64,000 nucleotides of DNA from Baekduia soli (lineage in GTDB: Bacteria > Actinomycetota > Thermoleophilia > Solirubrobacterales > Solirubrobacteraceae): the NCBI RefSeq assembly GCF_007970665.1, contig NZ_CP042430.1:1550001-1614000 (forward strand), given 5' to 3'. The notes beneath the pieces are model-generated. The model was not told where the DNA came from. It made no database searches and worked only from the letters and a program-made list of their open reading frames with translations. Shown here one piece after another: positions 38,801-46,907 of the stretch (its first letter is position 1; the number at the start of each line of letters is the position of its first letter). The position numbers and the translations under genes are program-made.

Positions 38801-39244
38801 ATGGTCGACACCACCATCGAGCCCGCCGCCCGGCTGCGGCTCGTCATCGGCAAGCTGTCCCGCCGCCTGCGACCCACCGTCGCGGGGACCGGGCTGACCC
38901 CGACGAGCATCTCCGTCCTGTTCAGCGTGGTGCGCGACGGCCCGCTGCGGCTCTCCGAACTGGCCGAGGCCGAGGCGCTGAACCCGACGATGCTCTCGCG
39001 CGTCGTCGGCTCGCTCGCCCAGGACGGCCTGCTGCGCCGCGTCGCCGACCCGCTGGACCGGCGTGCGGCGCTCGTCGAGGCGACCGCCGCCGGGCGCCGG
39101 CTGCGCCAGAAGATCCACCGCGAGCGCAACGACGTCCTCGCCGTCCAGCTCGCGCGCCTCTCCGACGAGGACCGGCGGACGCTGGAGGAGGCGCTGCCCG
39201 TGCTCGAGGAGCTCGTCGAGCTGCTCAGGGACCGGCGCGCGTGA
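38801..39244 (+). CDS. MarR family transcriptional regulator
   Basis: 147-residue winged-helix regulator. It has the typical layout of a dimerisation helix, GLTPTSISVLFSVVRDGPLRLSELAE, the recognition helix around NPTMLSRVVGSLAQDGLLRR, the wing VADPLDRRAALVEATAAG, and a C-terminal dimer helix. It overlaps the MFS gene (GTGA), and a perfect palindrome lies in its promoter. The standard model is repression of itself and the exporter until a toxic compound is bound. Confidence 0.92.
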   Translation: MVDTTIEPAARLRLVIGKLSRRLRPTVAGTGLTPTSISVLFSVVRDGPLRLSELAEAEALNPTMLSRVVGSLAQDGLLRRVADPLDRRAALVEATAAGRRLRQKIHRERNDVLAVQLARLSDEDRRTLEEALPVLEELVELLRDRRA

Positions 39245-40497
39245 CGGACCGCATGGCCCACGCGGGCCGGGTGACCTTCGCCGCGCTGTCGGTGCCCAAC
39301 TACCGCCGCTACATGAGCGGCCAGGCCGTCTCGCTCGTCGGGACGTGGATGCAGATGACGGCGCAGTCGTGGCTCGTGCTGACGCTGACGCACTCGAGCA
39401 CCGCGCTCGGCGTCGTCGTCGCGCTGCAGACCCTGCCCGTCCTGCTCCTCGGGCCCTACGGCGGCGTCATCGCCGACCGCGTCGACAAGCTGCGCCTCAT
39501 GACGATCCTGCAGGCCGCGATGGGCGTGCAGGCGCTCGTGCTCGGCCTGCTGACCGTGACGGGCGTCGTGCGCGTCTGGGAGATCGGGCTGCTCGCCGCG
39601 CTGCTGGGCCTCAACAACGCCTTCGAGAACCCCGCCCGCCAGTCGTTCATGTTGGAGATGGTCGGGCCGGAGCACCTGCGCAATGCCGTCAGCCTGAACT
39701 CCGTGTTCGTCAACGTGGCGCGGTCGGTCGGCCCGGCCGTGGCGGGCATCCTCATCGCGACGGTCGGCGACGGCGTGTGCTTCCTGGTCAACGCCGCGAG
39801 CTTCGTCGCGGTCGTCACGTCGCTGCGGCGCCTGGACCGTACGGCGCTGGCGCCCAGCCCGCCGGCCCCGCGGACGCCCGGGCAGCTGCGCGAGGGACTG
39901 CGCTACGTGGCGCGCACGCCGCAGCTGGGCGTGCCGCTGCTCATGATGTCGCTGGCCGGGATGCTGGCCTACGAGTTCCAGGTGTCGCTGCCGGTGATGG
40001 CCAAGGACGCGCTGCACAGCGACGCCGCCGGCTTCGGCTTCATGACGGCGGCGATGGGCGTGGGCGCGGTGGCGGGCGGCCTGCTGGTGGCGGCGCGCGG
40101 CGAGATCGGCCTACGGCGGCTCGTGGCCGCGGCGACCGCGCTCGGCGTCGCGATGCTGGGCGCCACGCTGGCGCCCGGCCTCGCGCTCGAGCTCGTCGCG
40201 ATGGCCTTCGTGGGCGGCGCGAGCATCACCTTCATGTCGACGGGCAACGCGACGATGCAGCTCAACGCCGAGCCGAGCATGCGCGGCCGCGTGATGTCGC
40301 TGTGGTTCGTCGCCTTCCAGGGCTCGACCCCGATCGGCGGGCCGCTCGTCGGGTGGGTCATGGCGGCCGCTGGCGCGCGCGCCGGGCTCGGCCTCGGCGC
40401 GGTGACGTGCCTGGTCGTCGCCGCGCTGGGCGCGCTCACCGTGCGCCGGCTGGGCCGCGCCGCGAGCGGGCACGCGCCCGCGGCGATGGCGCACTGA
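39241..40497 (+). CDS. MFS transporter, DHA3/EntS-like exporter
   Basis: 418 residues with about 12 transmembrane helices. It belongs to the MFS_3/EntS-like group: SVPNYRRYMSGQAVSLVGTWMQ in helix 1, WLVLTLTHSS, then the motif-A-like GVIADRVDKLR between helices 2 and 3, and NNAFENPARQSFMLEMVG. Such proteins export drugs, siderophores or metabolites with the proton gradient. GTG start coupled to marR. With MarR control, efflux of an aromatic or antibiotic compound is the likely role. Confidence 0.92.
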   Translation: MTDRMAHAGRVTFAALSVPNYRRYMSGQAVSLVGTWMQMTAQSWLVLTLTHSSTALGVVVALQTLPVLLLGPYGGVIADRVDKLRLMTILQAAMGVQALVLGLLTVTGVVRVWEIGLLAALLGLNNAFENPARQSFMLEMVGPEHLRNAVSLNSVFVNVARSVGPAVAGILIATVGDGVCFLVNAASFVAVVTSLRRLDRTALAPSPPAPRTPGQLREGLRYVARTPQLGVPLLMMSLAGMLAYEFQVSLPVMAKDALHSDAAGFGFMTAAMGVGAVAGGLLVAARGEIGLRRLVAAATALGVAMLGATLAPGLALELVAMAFVGGASITFMSTGNATMQLNAEPSMRGRVMSLWFVAFQGSTPIGGPLVGWVMAAAGARAGLGLGAVTCLVVAALGALTVRRLGRAASGHAPAAMAH

Positions 40498-40521
40498 GCG
40501 CCGCCGCGCGGGCCCGGCCGG

Positions 40522-40875
40522 TCAGCCGCGCGTGACCGACTCGACGTCGGGCGCAAGCGGGAGCGTGAGGTCCAGCGCCGTAAGGCGCAGGGTCTCACGC
40601 ACCGGCGGCGTGGCGCCGGCGATCACGAACTCGTAGCCCTCGGCGCGAGCCCGCTGGTGCTCGGAGAGCAGCACCCGCAGGCCGGTGGAGTCCACGAAGG
40701 ACATGGCCGAGCCGTCCAGGACGACGATCTGCGGCGGCCGGGACAGGCCGTCGAGCACCGCCACGAGCTGGTCGCGCGTGTTGAGGTCCAGCTCGCCCTC
40801 GACGCGTACGACGTGCGCGGTGTCGTCGCTGTGCGTGGAGATGGCGAAATCGGGCGCGGACGGCTCGGAGGTCAT
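40522..40875 (-). CDS. STAS domain anti-anti-sigma factor
   Basis: 117-residue single STAS domain. The core is VVRVEGELDLNTRDQLVAVLDGL, then IVVLDGSAMSFVDSTGLRVLL; the serine that partner kinases phosphorylate is S63 in DSTGL. Such proteins (SpoIIAA/RsbV type) bind an anti-sigma kinase and free a sigma factor, here probably in stress control. No anti-sigma kinase or sigma gene lies beside it, so its partners are elsewhere. Confidence 0.9.
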   Translation of the reverse strand: MTSEPSAPDFAISTHSDDTAHVVRVEGELDLNTRDQLVAVLDGLSRPPQIVVLDGSAMSFVDSTGLRVLLSEHQRARAEGYEFVIAGATPPVRETLRLTALDLTLPLAPDVESVTRG

Positions 40876-41028
40876 GGGGGAAGTGGCTCCAGGGAGGTCG
40901 GGTCGGGCGGCCCCTGAAGCATGGCGTACGCGCGTGCCGCGCGGCGTCCACGTGGCCGGTGGTCAGGGCCGGTGGGCCTCCGGCCGGATCGTGTGGGGGT
41001 CACGCGGCCTTCCACGTCCCGTCGCCCG

Positions 41029-41250
41029 TCAGGTCGTGCAGCGCCACGCGTGGTAGGCGAACGGATGACGGAAGACGTCCATCGCGCGCTCGCCGTCGCG
41101 CACGTCGAGCGCGAACGACGCACCGGACCGGGCGTCCGTGACGGCGACCGCGAGCAGGTCCGGATCGGGACGCCACAGCAGCCGGACGTGGATGCCGTCC
41201 ACCGTGCGGCTGTGCAGCTCGCGCATGGTCTCGAGGAGCTGGCTGGTCAT
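41029..41250 (-). CDS. Small conserved hypothetical protein (73 aa)
   Basis: 73 residues with clear strand-like segments: GIHVRLLWRPDPDLLAVAVTDARSG, then SFALDVRDGERAMDVFRHPFAYHA. This looks like a soluble small alpha/beta protein that recurs as a hypothetical in high-GC actinobacteria; no function is known to me. The ATG at 41250 is the only start that gives this compact protein. It is divergent from the zinc-knuckle SDR gene. Confidence 0.65.
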   Translation of the reverse strand: MTSQLLETMRELHSRTVDGIHVRLLWRPDPDLLAVAVTDARSGASFALDVRDGERAMDVFRHPFAYHAWRCTT

Positions 41251-41398
41251 GGGCGCACGGTCGCACCGCGGCAGGCCGGGGCCATCGGCAGCGCGCCGCC
41301 GGTCGCGTCCGGGTCCGGCGCCGGGGCGGCGCGGCGAACTACAGAGCGGCCCTGGCGCGAACCCGGCCGCCCCGGCCGCCCTACGCTCCCTGACGACC

Positions 41399-42817
41399 AT
41401 GGACCGCATCGACCCCGACCGCCTCGCCGACGCGCTCCGCGTGATCGCCGAGGTCGAGCCGCTTCCCGACGACCACCCCGATGCGGTGGCCGTCCGCCGT
41501 GCCGTGGCCCGGCTGTTCAAGGCCGTCAAGGAGCAGCGCCGCGCGCAGCGGCGCTCGGCGATCCGTGCGCACGACGACGCGGTCACCGCGGCGACGGCCA
41601 CCGGCGCGCCCGACCGGATCGACGACGAGACCCAGGGACTGGCCCTGACCTCGCGGGTGGCGGGCGAGCGCGCGGGCACGCTGCGGCGCGCGCGCTCCTG
41701 CTACGTCTGCAAGCAGCGCTACGTCGACGTCGACGCGTTCCACCACCAGCTCTGTCCCCCCTGCGCGGCCCGCAACCACGAGCGCCGCACGGCGCGGACC
41801 GACCTCACCGGACGCCGCGCCCTGCTCACCGGCGGCCGGGCCAAGATCGGGATGTACATCGCGCTGCGGCTGCTGCGCGACGGTGCGCACACGACGATCA
41901 CGACGCGCTTCCCCGACGACGCGGTCCGGCGCTTCGCCGCGATGGACGACAGCGGCGAGTGGCTGCACCGCCTGCGCATCGTCGGCCTGGACCTGCGCGA
42001 CCCCGGCCAGGTCATCGCGCTGGCCGACGACGTCGCCGCGCGGGGGCCGCTGGACATCCTCATCAACAACGCCGCGCAGACCGTGCGCCGCTCGCCGGAG
42101 GCCTACGCCCACCTCGTCGCGGCCGCGCAGGCGCCCCTGCCCGGCGGCCCGCTGCCCGAGCTGGTGACCCTCGGGCGCCGCGGGCCGGCCGACGGGACCC
42201 AGCAGCCCGGCGGCCACTGGGCGCCGACGCCCCAGGCCCTCGCCGCGCTGGCCCTCACGTCGGGTTCCGCGTCGCCCGCACGGGTCGCCGCGGGCACCGC
42301 GATCGATGCGGGCGGCCTCGCACCCGACCTGGACCCGCACAACAGCTGGAGCCAGGTGCTGGGCGAGGTCGACCCCGTCGAGCTGCTCGAGGTCCAGCTC
42401 TGCAACCAGACCGCGCCCTTCATCCTCGTCAGCCGGCTGCGACCGGCGCTGGCCGCGTCCCCGGCGCGCCGCACCTACGTCGTCAACGTCTCGGCGATGG
42501 AGGGCCAGTTCGGCCGCGGGTACAAGGGCCCCGGCCATCCGCACACCAACATGGCCAAGGCCGCGCTGAACATGCTGACGCGCACGAGCGCGAGCGAGCT
42601 GCTCTCCGACGGCATCCTGATGACCAGCGTGGACACGGGCTGGATCACCGACGAGCGCCCGCATCCGACGAGGATGCGGCTGGCCGGGGAGGGCTTCCAC
42701 GCGCCGCTGGACCTCATCGACGGCGCCGCGCGCGTCTACGACCCGATCGTCCGGGGCGAGGCCGGCGAGGACCTCCACGGCGTGTTCCTGAAGGACTACG
42801 AGCCCGCGGCCTGGTGA
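41399..42817 (+). CDS. SDR-like protein with N-terminal zinc knuckle and altered active site
   Basis: 472 residues. Residues 1-95 are a helical, charged region; 101-122 form a CxxC...CxxC zinc knuckle (C101, C104, C119, C122). From about 135 comes a Rossmann SDR domain with TGGRAKIG (144-151), LINNAAQTVR and VVNVSAMEG (S365). At the catalytic YxxxK position the sequence reads T383-N-M-A-K387, so the proton-donor tyrosine is replaced; Y375 is nearby and might substitute. The NNAAQ stretch is followed by a roughly 100-residue insertion. The zinc knuckle, the insertion and the missing tyrosine suggest a binding or regulatory role or a different reaction. Confidence 0.8.
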   Translation: MDRIDPDRLADALRVIAEVEPLPDDHPDAVAVRRAVARLFKAVKEQRRAQRRSAIRAHDDAVTAATATGAPDRIDDETQGLALTSRVAGERAGTLRRARSCYVCKQRYVDVDAFHHQLCPPCAARNHERRTARTDLTGRRALLTGGRAKIGMYIALRLLRDGAHTTITTRFPDDAVRRFAAMDDSGEWLHRLRIVGLDLRDPGQVIALADDVAARGPLDILINNAAQTVRRSPEAYAHLVAAAQAPLPGGPLPELVTLGRRGPADGTQQPGGHWAPTPQALAALALTSGSASPARVAAGTAIDAGGLAPDLDPHNSWSQVLGEVDPVELLEVQLCNQTAPFILVSRLRPALAASPARRTYVVNVSAMEGQFGRGYKGPGHPHTNMAKAALNMLTRTSASELLSDGILMTSVDTGWITDERPHPTRMRLAGEGFHAPLDLIDGAARVYDPIVRGEAGEDLHGVFLKDYEPAAW

Positions 42818-43091
42818 CCGGGGTTCACCCGGTCGCCGGCCGGGCCGGGCGTGGTGCAACGACGCGCTCGGCACAGCCGCCGGGGCCGGGCGTCTGCCGG
42901 GCGCGGCCGGGGTGGGCGCTGGCCGGGGACCGAGGCAGGTGACGGTGGGAGAGAGCATGCCGGGACGCTAGATCCGGCTCGCGGGGCGGCCATCCGCGAC
43001 TCCCCGCGCGCCGGGCCGGCGGCCTGCGGGTCGTCCGACGGTACGTCCCCGCCGGCCGGCCGTGGAGACCCCGGACCCCGCCGCCTCGGCG

Positions 43092-43565
43092 TCAGGCCAG
43101 CGCCACGACGGCCTCGACCTCGATGGGCATCCCGAACGGCAGCTCGCCGGCGCCGATCGCCGAGCGCGCGTGGCGGCCGGCGTCGCCCCACAGCTGCAGG
43201 ATCAGGTCGCTGAAGCCGTTGATGGCGGCCGGCGTCGCCGTGTAGCCCTCGGCGCAGGTGACGAAGCCGAGCACCTTGACCCATGCCGCCACGCGGTCCA
43301 GGTCGCCGAGCTCCTGGCGCAGCGAGGCGAGCATGGAGAGGGCGGTGGCGCGGGCCGCGTCGTAGCCCTGCTCGGGGGAGACCTCGCCGCCGACCCGGCC
43401 CGTGGTCAGCAGCCGCGCGCCGTCGAACGGACCGTGACCCGAAACGAACGCCAGGTCGCCGTGGACGCGCACGAGCTCGAACGGCAGCCGCTGGCCGGCG
43501 GGCGCGGCGGGGGGCGCCGGAAGCCGCAGGCCCAGCTCGTCCAAGCGATCCTCGATGACGCCCAT
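43092..43565 (-). CDS. RidA family (YjgF/YER057c/UK114) protein
   Basis: 157-residue member of the RidA superfamily: VRVHGDLAFVSGHGP at the first strand, then MLASLRQELGDLDRVAAWVKVLGFV, and the closing PFGMPIEVEAVVAL. Canonical RidA hydrolyses enamine/imine intermediates such as 2-aminoacrylate. The substrate-binding arginine of true RidA (in the motif RxxxxV near the end) is not evident here, so it is a divergent subgroup whose activity cannot be assumed. The RidA fold explains the whole length. Confidence 0.82.
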   Translation of the reverse strand: MGVIEDRLDELGLRLPAPPAAPAGQRLPFELVRVHGDLAFVSGHGPFDGARLLTTGRVGGEVSPEQGYDAARATALSMLASLRQELGDLDRVAAWVKVLGFVTCAEGYTATPAAINGFSDLILQLWGDAGRHARSAIGAGELPFGMPIEVEAVVALA

Positions 43566-43953
43566 CGGCGCAGCTTGCCATCGCGCGACGCCCCGCGCCA
43601 GCCGGCCCCACGGACCACGGTCCTGGTGGCGTCTGCGGGGACCGACCGCCAGGCGGCGTCGTGGCGCCGGCGCAGCGGCGGTCCGACGGTGTCGGCGAGC
43701 CGGGACCCCGTCCATGCCAGGGTCTGCGATGAGCCCGGTCGCGGGCGCCCATCGAGCCCCAGGCCGATGCAGGGCATCCACCAGACGACCGACGGTCGGC
43801 CCTGAGAAGTCACCGCCGCGTCCGGCCACCCGCGGCCCGCAAGCCTCAATCCTCGGCGCACGGCGTCGCCGTCATCGAGATGACGGTCGCCGTCCCGCCG
43901 GGCCGGCCGCCGGGGAGTCCCACACGTGACCGTCTGTCCGAAAAGGAGCCCTC
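43566..43953. other. Divergent intergenic region, no gene seen
   Basis: 388 bases between the RidA gene (minus) and the TPP-enzyme operon (plus). Open frames here have no family resemblance. An AAGGAG ribosome site for the downstream gene is at 43943-43948. The region presumably holds the operon promoter, but no confident -35/-10 pair was found. Confidence 0.5.
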
Positions 43954-45741
43954 ATGGCCAGCCGCACCGTTGCGCAGTTCGCTCTCAACCGCTTCGCCGA
44001 CTGGGGCATCAAGCGCATCTACGGCTACCCCGGCGACGGTATCAACGGCTTCCTGGGCGCCTTTCACGAGGTGGGCGACCGCATCGCCTTCACCCAGGTC
44101 CGCCACGAGGAGATCGCCTCCTTCGCCGCATGTGCTCATGCGAAGTTCACCGGGGAGGTGGGAGTCTGCATGGCCACGTCGGGTCCCGGCGCGATCCATC
44201 TGCTCAACGGCCTGTACGACGCCAAGCTCGACCACCAGCCGGTCGTGGCCATCGTGGGGCAGCAGGCGCGGATGGGCCTGGGATCCAACTACCAGCAGGA
44301 GGTCGACCTCACCTCGCTCTACAAGGACGTCGCGTCGGAGTTCGTGCAGGTCTGCATGGTCCCCGAGCAGATGCCCCACCTGGTCGATCGCGCGATCAGG
44401 GTCGCCAAGGCCTCGCGGACGCCGACGTGCATCATCGTGCCCAACGACGTCCAGGAGATGGCCTACTCCGAGCCGCCGCGGGAGCACGGCGCCGTCTTCT
44501 CCTCCGACGTGGCGGCCGGCCGCGTCCACATCGGCCCCGACGACAGCCAGCTGCAACGCGCCGCCGAGATCCTCAACGCCGGCGAGAAGGTCGCGATCCT
44601 CGTCGGGCAGGGCGCCAAGCGCGCGGCCGCCGAAGTCGAGCAGGTCGCCGAGCTGCTGGGCGCCGGTGTGGCCAAGGCGCTCAACGGCCGCGCGGTGGTG
44701 CCCGACGACCTCCCCTACGTCACGGGCTCGATCGGGCTGCTGGGCACCAAGCCCTCCTACGACATGATGGAGGGCTGCGACACGTTTCTCATGGTCGGGT
44801 CGAGCTTCCCGTATGCGGAGTTCCTGCCCGAGCCGGGCTCGGCGCGCGGCGTGCAGATCGACATCGACCAGCGGCTGGTCGGGATGCGCTATCCGATGGA
44901 GGTCAACCTCGTCGGCGACGCGACTGAGACGTTGCGCGCGCTGATCGGCCGGCTGGAGCGCAAGGAGGACCGTTCCTGGCGGCAGGGCATCGAGGAGAAC
45001 GTCGAGCGGTGGTGGGCCATCCTGGACGAGCGCGCCCATCAGTCGGCCGACCCGGTCAACCCGCAGCGAGTCTTCCACGAGCTCAGCAAGCGGCTGCCCG
45101 ATAACTGCATCCTGACGACGGACTCGGGCTCGGCCACCAACTGGTGGGCTCGGCACCTGCGCATGCGCAAGGGGATGGACGCCGCGCTGAGCGGCACGCT
45201 GGCGACGATGTGCCCGGCGCTGCCCTACGCGCTGGCGGCGAAGTTCGCCTTTCCGGACCGGCCCGTGATCGCGTCGAGCGGCGACGGCGCCATGCAGATG
45301 ATCGGCAACGCGGCGCTCATCGACCTCGCTCATTACGCCAAGTGCTGGTCCAATCAGCAGCTGGTCGTGGTGGTCCTGCACAACAACGACCTCAACCAGG
45401 TCACCTGGGAGCAGCGGGTGATGTCGGGCGACCCCAGGCTCGAGGCGTCCCAGGCGCTGCCCGACTTCCCGTATGCCGAGTACGCCCGGATGCTCGGCCT
45501 GCACGGCGTGCGCGTCGACCGGCCCGAGGATCTGGGCGCGGCCTGGGACGAGGTCCTGGGCGCCGGCAGGCCCGCGCTCCTGGAGGTCATCACCGACCCG
45601 GAGGTCCCGCCGCTGCCACCGCACATCCGCTTCGAGCAGGCCAAGGGCCTGGCCAGCGCCCTGCGCGCCGGCGAGCCGCATGCCGGGCGGATCATCAAGG
45701 GCTCGGTCAAGGGCAAGCTCGCGGAGTTCGTGACCCGATGA
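43954..45741 (+). CDS. Thiamine pyrophosphate-requiring enzyme, pyruvate oxidase-like
   Basis: 595 residues. PYR domain with activating glutamate E52 (RHEEIASFAACAHAKFTGE), a central domain (about 195-330), and a PP domain with SSGDGAMQM and an intact NN pair (VVLHNNDLNQVTWEQ). The sequence is closest in style to pyruvate oxidase/dehydrogenase (PoxB-like) proteins often annotated as thiamine pyrophosphate-requiring. The C-terminal tail (about 560-595) is short and basic, not the lipid-binding helix of E. coli PoxB. It heads an operon with a GMC oxidoreductase and a dehydratase, suggesting decarboxylation of a 2-oxo acid made there. Confidence 0.9.
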   Translation: MASRTVAQFALNRFADWGIKRIYGYPGDGINGFLGAFHEVGDRIAFTQVRHEEIASFAACAHAKFTGEVGVCMATSGPGAIHLLNGLYDAKLDHQPVVAIVGQQARMGLGSNYQQEVDLTSLYKDVASEFVQVCMVPEQMPHLVDRAIRVAKASRTPTCIIVPNDVQEMAYSEPPREHGAVFSSDVAAGRVHIGPDDSQLQRAAEILNAGEKVAILVGQGAKRAAAEVEQVAELLGAGVAKALNGRAVVPDDLPYVTGSIGLLGTKPSYDMMEGCDTFLMVGSSFPYAEFLPEPGSARGVQIDIDQRLVGMRYPMEVNLVGDATETLRALIGRLERKEDRSWRQGIEENVERWWAILDERAHQSADPVNPQRVFHELSKRLPDNCILTTDSGSATNWWARHLRMRKGMDAALSGTLATMCPALPYALAAKFAFPDRPVIASSGDGAMQMIGNAALIDLAHYAKCWSNQQLVVVVLHNNDLNQVTWEQRVMSGDPRLEASQALPDFPYAEYARMLGLHGVRVDRPEDLGAAWDEVLGAGRPALLEVITDPEVPPLPPHIRFEQAKGLASALRAGEPHAGRIIKGSVKGKLAEFVTR

Positions 45742-46166
45742 GTGCGAGGCGCCGGATGGTGCGCAACTTTCGCCGCGGGCGCATGCAGCGGATGCTGGCC
45801 GCGGCCACCGCGGCCACCGCGCTGCCGATGGGCGCCGAGATCTACATGAACCACTACGGCGGGTCGTTCGGCAACAAGTGGATGTGGACGCCGGTCCTCC
45901 TCTCGCCGGCGCTGGCGGCGGCGGGCATCGCGGGCGTCGTCAACGAGCGGGCGGCGCGCACGGTGCTGCCGGCGGTCTCGGCGGTGTTCTTCCTGGACGG
46001 CGCGCTCGGCGTGTTCTTCCACCTGCGTGGCGCGGCGCGCAAGCCGGGCGGCTTCAAGGAGGCCACCTACAACCTCGTCATGGGGCCGCCGGCGCTTGCG
46101 CCCGGCTCGCTGACGCTCATCGGCGGCATGGGCCTGGCGGCCGCGGCCGCACGGAGGGAGCACTAG
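45738..46166 (+). CDS. Small integral membrane protein in the GMC oxidoreductase operon
   Basis: 142 residues; the ATG overlaps the preceding stop (ATGA). After a strongly basic N-terminus (about 1-18) there are about four hydrophobic segments (20-38, 52-68, 76-94, 118-136). No haem or metal motif is evident. I do not recognise the family. The position directly before the subunit-3 and GMC genes suggests a membrane anchor or quinone-side partner for that dehydrogenase, in place of the usual cytochrome c subunit, which is absent here; this is inference. Confidence 0.65.
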   Translation: MSARRRMVRNFRRGRMQRMLAAATAATALPMGAEIYMNHYGGSFGNKWMWTPVLLSPALAAAGIAGVVNERAARTVLPAVSAVFFLDGALGVFFHLRGAARKPGGFKEATYNLVMGPPALAPGSLTLIGGMGLAAAAARREH

Positions 46167-46907
46167 ATGGCTCACTCGTTTGCGGGCGCCGACCATCTGC
46201 CTCACAACCGCGCCGGACGCCCGGCCGCTGACCCCGCAGGCCTGCCGCGCCAGCGCCGGGGCACCACCCCGCAGGGTCACGGGCGCTATCCCGACTTCGA
46301 CGTGCTGGCCGAGGCCGAGCACTGGGACGAGGTCACCCGCGCGGTCGTCCTGAAGCGGGTGCACGAGGTCCCGCCGATCCGGTTCTTCACCGATGAGGAG
46401 GTGCGCTGCCTGCGCCCCTTCCTGGATCTCCTGCTGGCGCAGGACCATGAGCCGCGGATCCCCGTGCTGGAGATGGTCGACAAGAAGATGCACGAGGGCA
46501 AGCTCGACGGCTACCGCCACGCGGGGATGCCCGAGGACCCCGTCACCTGGCGCCTGGTCGCCGCCGGGCTGGACGAGGCGGCTCGGCGCCTCGGCGCCAA
46601 CGACTTCGCCACCGCCCCCGACGGCACGCAGTACGACATCGTCGACGCGTTCTCGCGCGGGGATCTGGCCGGCGGGGTGTGGGAGCGGATCGCGCCATCG
46701 ACCGCCTGGTCGGTCGTGACACGGGCCGCGCTGGCGGAGTTCTACTCGCACCCGTGGGCATGGAACGAGATCGGTTTCGGCGGACCGGCCTACCCGCGCG
46801 GCTATATGCGCCTGGCGCCCGGCCCGCGCGGCCGCGAGCCCTTCGAGGCCGAGGAGGCCTTCGGCCTGGACCCGGTCACCGACGTCTCACGGCGAGGTCT
46901 GCGGTGA
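46167..46907 (+). CDS. Gluconate 2-dehydrogenase subunit 3 family protein
   Basis: 246 residues. FFTDEEVRCLRPFLDLLLAQD, then VLEMVDKKMHEGKLDGYRHAGMPED, is the family core of the small subunit that accompanies GMC-type membrane dehydrogenases (gluconate, 2-ketogluconate or sorbitol dehydrogenases). Canonical subunit 3 is exported by a Tat signal; here the first 40 residues are polar with no twin-arginine/hydrophobic pattern, so the complex may be cytoplasmic. It starts one base after the preceding stop and overlaps the GMC gene (GTGA). Confidence 0.85.
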   Translation: MAHSFAGADHLPHNRAGRPAADPAGLPRQRRGTTPQGHGRYPDFDVLAEAEHWDEVTRAVVLKRVHEVPPIRFFTDEEVRCLRPFLDLLLAQDHEPRIPVLEMVDKKMHEGKLDGYRHAGMPEDPVTWRLVAAGLDEAARRLGANDFATAPDGTQYDIVDAFSRGDLAGGVWERIAPSTAWSVVTRAALAEFYSHPWAWNEIGFGGPAYPRGYMRLAPGPRGREPFEAEEAFGLDPVTDVSRRGLR

